Shown: one piece after another, positions 28,228 to 32,001 of the stretch | How the letters are laid out: the number at the start of each line of letters is the position of its first letter | Numbering within the stretch: position 1 is the stretch's first letter | Source: a virus | Length of the DNA stretch: 32,001 nt | Reading direction: 5' to 3' (one strand) | Virus record (IMG/VR): IMGVR_UViG_3300006802_000313 | Location: 1-32,001 of that record | Position numbers and translations under genes: made by a program | The notes under the pieces: model-generated | Told to the model about the DNA's origin: nothing | Databases searched by the model: none | What the model saw: only the letters and a program-made list of their open reading frames with translations

Positions 28228-28515
28228 TCAGGACTCAGGGAACCGCAGCAGGCTGACGACCTTGCGTGCCCAGCGGTCGCTGATGGCCAGTCGCTCGGCA
28301 ATCTGGGCGGTACTCAGCCCTTGTTCCGCAAGCTCGATGATGCGCACTTTGGTGGGGACAGGCTGAACACGGTTGATGTAGTGCATGCCGCCACCAAGTC
28401 GGCCGCGCAGGGCTTTCTCCGCATCGTGCAGCTTGTCCTGCAGAGCATCTGGCGGCGCGCCGCTGGCCTCGATGGCTTCACGCACTGCACGCAGGATCAA
28501 CGAAAGGGCGTCCAT
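28228..28515 (-). CDS. Mor-like transcription regulator
   Basis: 95 residues from ATG 28515; GTG 28521 is possible. The start (MDALSLILRAVREAIEASGA) is helical and is followed by LGGGMHYINR, then VRIIELAEQGLSTAQIAERL and AISDRWARKVV, a helix-turn-helix with the L-GG-x-x-Y-I element before it. This is the layout of the Mor/C middle and late activators of Mu-like phages (PF08765-like). Within a morphogenesis operon it could feed back on late transcription. Inference from layout. Confidence 0.6.
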   Translation of the reverse strand: MDALSLILRAVREAIEASGAPPDALQDKLHDAEKALRGRLGGGMHYINRVQPVPTKVRIIELAEQGLSTAQIAERLAISDRWARKVVSLLRFPES

Positions 28516-28517
28516 GC

Positions 28518-29387
28518 TCACACGGCCCCTTGCTTGGCGGCCCAGCGGCGCAGCTGGTCCTGCATGGCGTCGTCGATCTCGGCGTCGACGCTGCGGCGGT
28601 AGGCCAGCTCGCTGACGTAGTGGAAGTCGTAGCGGCCGGCCTCGTACTGCGCGCTGTTCACAAAGATCAGCACCGGCCTGGGGTCGGTGCGGCCGAAGCC
28701 CGTGCTGCGCACCTGGTAGATGCCGGCGCGCAGCTTGCCGCGGCCCTGGGGGAAGGCCACAAACTGCCCACCGGCCCGCTTGTAGGCGCTGTCGACGCGG
28801 CGCACCTTGAACCGGGCCACCTTGATGTCGGTGCGGGCTGCGGGGCCGGCCTTGCGTGTCGCTTGCCCGGCAAGCCTGCGGTCGGCCCGCGACACGGCCG
28901 GCAGCGCGCTGGTGGCGCCGCTGCTAAGCTCGATGCGGAGCTGGCTCAGGATCTGCCGGATCTGGCCGGCGCTGATGTTGCCGAATGCGTCCAGCCTGGC
29001 GAACTTGCCCGGCACGGTGCGCATGTCGTCGGGCAGCGCACCGGCGCGCATCAGGGCCCGCTCGTAGGCCTTGGGGGTGCGCTGGCCGCCGTTGATCTGC
29101 CAGCGCAGCCAGCTGATGGGCGCGCGGCCGCGGCCGCCTGGTGCGTTGGCGATGCCGACCCGGGCCTCGAGCTTGTCAGCCCGCGCCCGGTCGACGAACA
29201 CGGCGCCCAGCGTGTAGGGCGCCGGCCGGTCGAACACGTCGCGCATTTCGGCCTGCTGGGCCTGCTTGATGGCCTGCGCGGTGCGGGTCAGTGCGGTGGC
29301 CAGGCCGGCGGCGAAGCGGCGGTCACTGAAAGCGGCGTAGCTGCGGCGCAGCTGGTCCACCTGGCGGTTGTCGAGGGTGAAGTTCAT
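28518..29387 (-). CDS. gpZ-like minor tail / head-tail connection protein
   Basis: 289 residues from ATG 29387, one base after the terminase stop. MNFTLDNRQVDQLRRSYAAF, ALTRTAQAIKQAQQAEMRDV and FDRPAPYTLGAVFVDRARAD are like prophage minor tail protein Z (lambda gpZ, PF06763) and related proteins that connect head and tail. The C-terminal part has strand-rich segments and YDFHYVSELAYRRSVDAEID. It is upstream of the portal here, unlike lambda gpZ, so an HK97 gp10-like joining protein is the alternative. Confidence 0.55.
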   Translation of the reverse strand: MNFTLDNRQVDQLRRSYAAFSDRRFAAGLATALTRTAQAIKQAQQAEMRDVFDRPAPYTLGAVFVDRARADKLEARVGIANAPGGRGRAPISWLRWQINGGQRTPKAYERALMRAGALPDDMRTVPGKFARLDAFGNISAGQIRQILSQLRIELSSGATSALPAVSRADRRLAGQATRKAGPAARTDIKVARFKVRRVDSAYKRAGGQFVAFPQGRGKLRAGIYQVRSTGFGRTDPRPVLIFVNSAQYEAGRYDFHYVSELAYRRSVDAEIDDAMQDQLRRWAAKQGAV

Positions 29388-29388
29388 C

Positions 29389-31431
29389 TCATCGCCTTCT
29401 GGTTCGCATGCGCTGGATGCGCTGCATGTAGGTTTCGCCACTTTCCGGCGGAGCGGGCCTGTCGTACTCGGCCGCCGCCACCAGCAAGTCGATAGGCGCC
29501 TGTGGCGCGCTCGGCTTGATGGTTTGCGCAAACAGGTCAGCCGTCGGCGGCTGCACGGCTGCCGCCAGTCGCTCCCACTCGCGCTGCGTGCGGGTATGCA
29601 GGCCCAGCGCATGCGTGCAGAACAGCGCGTAGACGGTGCAGTCCAGCGGCTCGTTGCGGGCGCGCTTGGTGTTGACCCAGCGATAGTCCAGCCCGCGCGC
29701 CGTGCGCACCGGCACGCGGCTTTCAGCCGTCAGGCCAGGGTAGAACGTGGCCGGCAGATCTTTGCTGAAGTGCACGTAGCCAGGGCCCGGCTGCGTGACC
29801 ATCAGCCGGCCATAGATCAAGTCCTTGGCTGTGTCTGTTCCCACGTACCACAGGCGCACGCCGCGCTTGAGAACCTTGCCGCGCCAGTTCACGTCCTGGA
29901 TGGTGGCCTTGCCCTTCACCATCTTGCTTGGCTGCGGGTCGCCGCGCACGGCAAACACCTTGCGCCGCTCGCGCGTGCGGCAGTAGTTGTAGGCCTGGTG
30001 CGTGAAGTGGCCGCCGGTGTCGATCGCCGCGGCCTCGATCTTCAGCGCCTGCCCGCTGGCGTGCTGAAAGATGGTGTCCAGGTACGGGTCGAGCTTGTCG
30101 CCCCAGTCGCGCTCATCGGCCGGGTTGGCATAGATGACCGAGTAGTCGACGCACCACATCTCTTCGCCCTGGCCGATGGCCCAGGTCACGGCCTCGAAGC
30201 GGTCGTCCTGCACGTCGATGCCGGTCACCAGCACCAGCCCACCCATGGGCACGGTGAATCGGCGGTAGTCCTCGGCCCGGCGCGCCAGGGCGTGCTCGTC
30301 TGCCTTCTCGAACTTCTCTTCCCACAACTCGCCCAGCGTTTCGTTGATGAACGTGATCAGCGGACCGTTCTGCCCCTCGCCGGCCTTGCGCTTGGCCTCC
30401 AGGAACTCGCGCACGATGTCGCCCCAGCTGCGCTGCGGGCTGTAGGCCGTCCAGACGTGAAACGCCACATGCCTGGGCGGGGCGCGCGGCGCGCCTGCGG
30501 CGTCGCGCCACTGGCCGTCTGCGCCGTAGCGGTAGTCGCCGCATCCGCTCACCCAGACGCCGTCAGCCCAGACGCGCAGGTAGTCGCCCTGGTTGATGGC
30601 GCCCAGGCAATGCGGGCAGACATGGCGCACCGGCGACGCATCACCGCCCAGGCCGCCACCCTTGAACCCGTGCTGCGATTCTTTGCCGCCCCACAGCAGC
30701 GGGTGCTCGGCCTGGCAGTGCGGGCACGCGATGTGGAAGCGCATCAGCGCGTCGGCATTGGCCTCGCGGGTCTCGATGTGGTCGATGCCCTTCACGCGCG
30801 GCGTGCTGCCGGCGATCAGCTTGGGGAAGGCAGCCCCCTCAAGGCGTCCGCGGGCACCTTCCACCGGGTCGATGCTCTTCTCCACCACCAGGTCGAAGGC
30901 GCTGGCCTCGTCCAGCATCGACACGGCCACGGTGATGCGCCGGAAAGCCCGCGCCGCCTTGCCGCCCAGCGTGTGCAGCACGCTGCCCTTGAATTGCTTA
31001 AGCTTGAGCGTGTCTTCTTTGCCCTTGAGCAGCACCGGCCGCATGGCGGCCACGTCGCGCAGCATCGGGTCGATCTCGCTCTTGACAAAGCTGTCGCGGT
31101 CGTCGTCGGTGGGCTGCCACAGCGCCTGCTTGCGCCGGCGGTGCGCCGCGTTGTAGGCGATGAAGGCGACCAGGGTCTTGGTGTAGCCCACGCGCTTGGC
31201 CTTGCGCACCGTCACCTCTTCGATGGCGTCGTTGCTGAAGGCATCCATCCAGCCGCGCTGGAACGGGTAGGCATCCCACTGGCCCTGGCTGTGGCTGCTC
31301 TCGGCACTCAGCTTGAAGTGCTCGGCCGCCCACGCGCTCAGCGTCTGCGGCGGGTCAGCGCGCAGCGGCTGGAGGCCGCTCAGCACGGCTGCCAGCACGG
31401 TGCGCTGGGTTTCAGTCGGGGCGCGGCTCAT
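29389..31431 (-). CDS. Terminase large subunit, lambda gpA family
   Basis: 680 residues from ATG 31431, which overlaps the small-subunit gene by 20 bases. Walker A variant KAKRVGYTKT (77-86), as in lambda gpA (KSARVGYSK); Walker B SMLDEAS with Asp174 and Glu175; a zinc ribbon (CPHC at 236-239 and CPHC at 272-275); nuclease acidic motif GIDVQDD (404-410). It is PF05876 (GpA) by all motifs. The enzyme cuts concatemeric DNA at cos and pumps it into the prohead, powered by ATP. A cos-type packaging mechanism is implied by family. Confidence 0.95.
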   Translation of the reverse strand: MSRAPTETQRTVLAAVLSGLQPLRADPPQTLSAWAAEHFKLSAESSHSQGQWDAYPFQRGWMDAFSNDAIEEVTVRKAKRVGYTKTLVAFIAYNAAHRRRKQALWQPTDDDRDSFVKSEIDPMLRDVAAMRPVLLKGKEDTLKLKQFKGSVLHTLGGKAARAFRRITVAVSMLDEASAFDLVVEKSIDPVEGARGRLEGAAFPKLIAGSTPRVKGIDHIETREANADALMRFHIACPHCQAEHPLLWGGKESQHGFKGGGLGGDASPVRHVCPHCLGAINQGDYLRVWADGVWVSGCGDYRYGADGQWRDAAGAPRAPPRHVAFHVWTAYSPQRSWGDIVREFLEAKRKAGEGQNGPLITFINETLGELWEEKFEKADEHALARRAEDYRRFTVPMGGLVLVTGIDVQDDRFEAVTWAIGQGEEMWCVDYSVIYANPADERDWGDKLDPYLDTIFQHASGQALKIEAAAIDTGGHFTHQAYNYCRTRERRKVFAVRGDPQPSKMVKGKATIQDVNWRGKVLKRGVRLWYVGTDTAKDLIYGRLMVTQPGPGYVHFSKDLPATFYPGLTAESRVPVRTARGLDYRWVNTKRARNEPLDCTVYALFCTHALGLHTRTQREWERLAAAVQPPTADLFAQTIKPSAPQAPIDLLVAAAEYDRPAPPESGETYMQRIQRMRTRRR

Positions 31432-31948
31432 CGTCCAGGCCCACCAGTTCGGGCTCGTCGTCGCCGGGCTGCTCCAGGCTGGCCGACACCAGGGCCACCG
31501 TGCTGCGCACCCACTCATTGCGCGCCGACGCAATCGACGCCATCACCTGGTCGACGGCAGACGGCGGCAGATCGGGGCAGGCCTTGCGCAGTTGGCCCGG
31601 CAGGTGGTCGAAGCGCTCGGCCACCGCCTGGCTGGCCGTGGCCAGCACCTCGCTCAGCAGCTCGACGGCGGCGTAGTCGCCGCGCAGCACTGCATTCTTA
31701 ATGGCGATGCCCATGCGCTGCTCGCGCGCCAGCGCGGCGCGCTCCTGGGCCAGATCGAGCCCACCTTCGACACTTCCCAGGCGGCCGGCAGCCTGTTCGC
31801 GCAGCCGGCCACAGTAGGCCAGCAGCCACACCCGCAGCGGCGCGCCGTCTTCCAGCACCCCGCGGCTGACCAGATCGCTGACGGCCGGCTGCCCGATGCC
31901 GACCAGCGCCCCGAAGTCAGCCTGTCGGATGGGCTGATCAAGGGTCAT
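31412..31948 (-). CDS. Terminase small subunit, Nu1-like
   Basis: 178 residues from ATG 31948, with AGGGGG 7 bases upstream. The N-terminal helix-turn-helix (RQADFGALVGIGQPAVSDLV) and the following RVWLLAYCGRLREQAAGR match lambda gpNu1-like proteins (PF07471), which bind cosB. The long helical C-terminus has acidic ends (GDDEPELVGLDDEPRPD), probably the contact to the large subunit. A short frame that ends ATATGA just before it runs off the window at 32001 (17 codons visible); it may be the end of an upstream gene. Confidence 0.88.
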   Translation of the reverse strand: MTLDQPIRQADFGALVGIGQPAVSDLVSRGVLEDGAPLRVWLLAYCGRLREQAAGRLGSVEGGLDLAQERAALAREQRMGIAIKNAVLRGDYAAVELLSEVLATASQAVAERFDHLPGQLRKACPDLPPSAVDQVMASIASARNEWVRSTVALVSASLEQPGDDEPELVGLDDEPRPD

Positions 31949-32001
31949 ATCACCCCCTTAGCAGACCCATGAAACAGTCCGCGATTGGGGCCCGAATTAC
32001 C

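Noticed and set aside
31945-32001. End of a further - strand gene upstream of the small terminase
   Set aside because: Two frames are open at the window edge and only 16 or 17 codons are visible, so neither can be supported as a gene.
1-32001. tRNA, rRNA or insertion sequence
   Set aside because: No cloverleaf, rRNA-like stretch, transposase frame or terminal inverted repeats were recognised by eye; a tRNA scan was not possible.

Overview
The window is GC-rich and holds two blocks that face each other. Positions 1 to about 8,640 are an integron-type gene-cassette array with every gene on the + strand. Positions about 9,100 to 32,001 are the late (packaging, head, tail, lysis) region of a lambda/HK97-type siphovirus, all on the - strand. 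Composition and protein style suggest a phage or prophage of a betaproteobacterial (Burkholderiales-like) host. That host assignment is inference.

Cassette array. Almost every gap between the + strand genes is an attC recombination site: R'' (RYYYAAC type), an imperfect inverted repeat whose right arm usually has one unpaired G, then R' (GTT-RRRY type). There are 14 complete attC sites and one truncated one, giving about 15 cassettes. The strongest proof is that each cassette's first bases are complementary to its own downstream R'', even for unusual cores (GTTCGGC with GCCGAAC, GTTATGC with GCATAAC, GTTAGAT with ATCTAAC, GTTAGGG with CCCTAAC). This is expected only if each cassette was once a closed circle. 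No integron integrase or attI is in the window; they would be expected to the left.

The cargo looks like phage early or accessory genes: small proteins of phage style, a DnaJ-type zinc-finger protein, and four consecutive solitary DNA methyltransferases (beta-class amino-methylase, C5-cytosine, Dam/D12, beta-class). In five attC sites a downstream gene's start codon lies in the attC loop, so the reading frame crosses the recombination point. Some neighbouring cassettes are also joined by ATGA-type overlaps inside attC. The last cassette has a probable promoter of its own and a coupled pair of small genes, the second resembling a ribbon-helix-helix protein.

Junction. After the truncated attC come two + strand phage-type genes (about 8,649 to 9,130), the second an excisionase-like helix-turn-helix protein that appears cut off. 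It runs head-on into the 3' end of the - strand late operon, whose last frame also looks broken. No endolysin or spanin is recognised there.

Late operon, in transcription order from 31,948 leftward: terminase small and large subunits, a gpZ-like protein, a Mor-like regulator, a gpW-like head-completion protein, two proteins of uncertain role including a large beta-rich one, three small genes separated by a repeated ribosome-binding module, portal, an in-frame fusion of HK97 protease and major capsid protein with an internal start, two connector-region proteins, a gpU-like tail terminator, tail tube, two tail chaperones joined by a probable -1 frameshift (G GGA AAC), tape measure, distal tail proteins, a DUF6950-like protein, a gpJ-like tail-tip protein, and small membrane proteins of the lysis type. 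Most genes touch or overlap by 1 to 4 bases, so this is one long operon.
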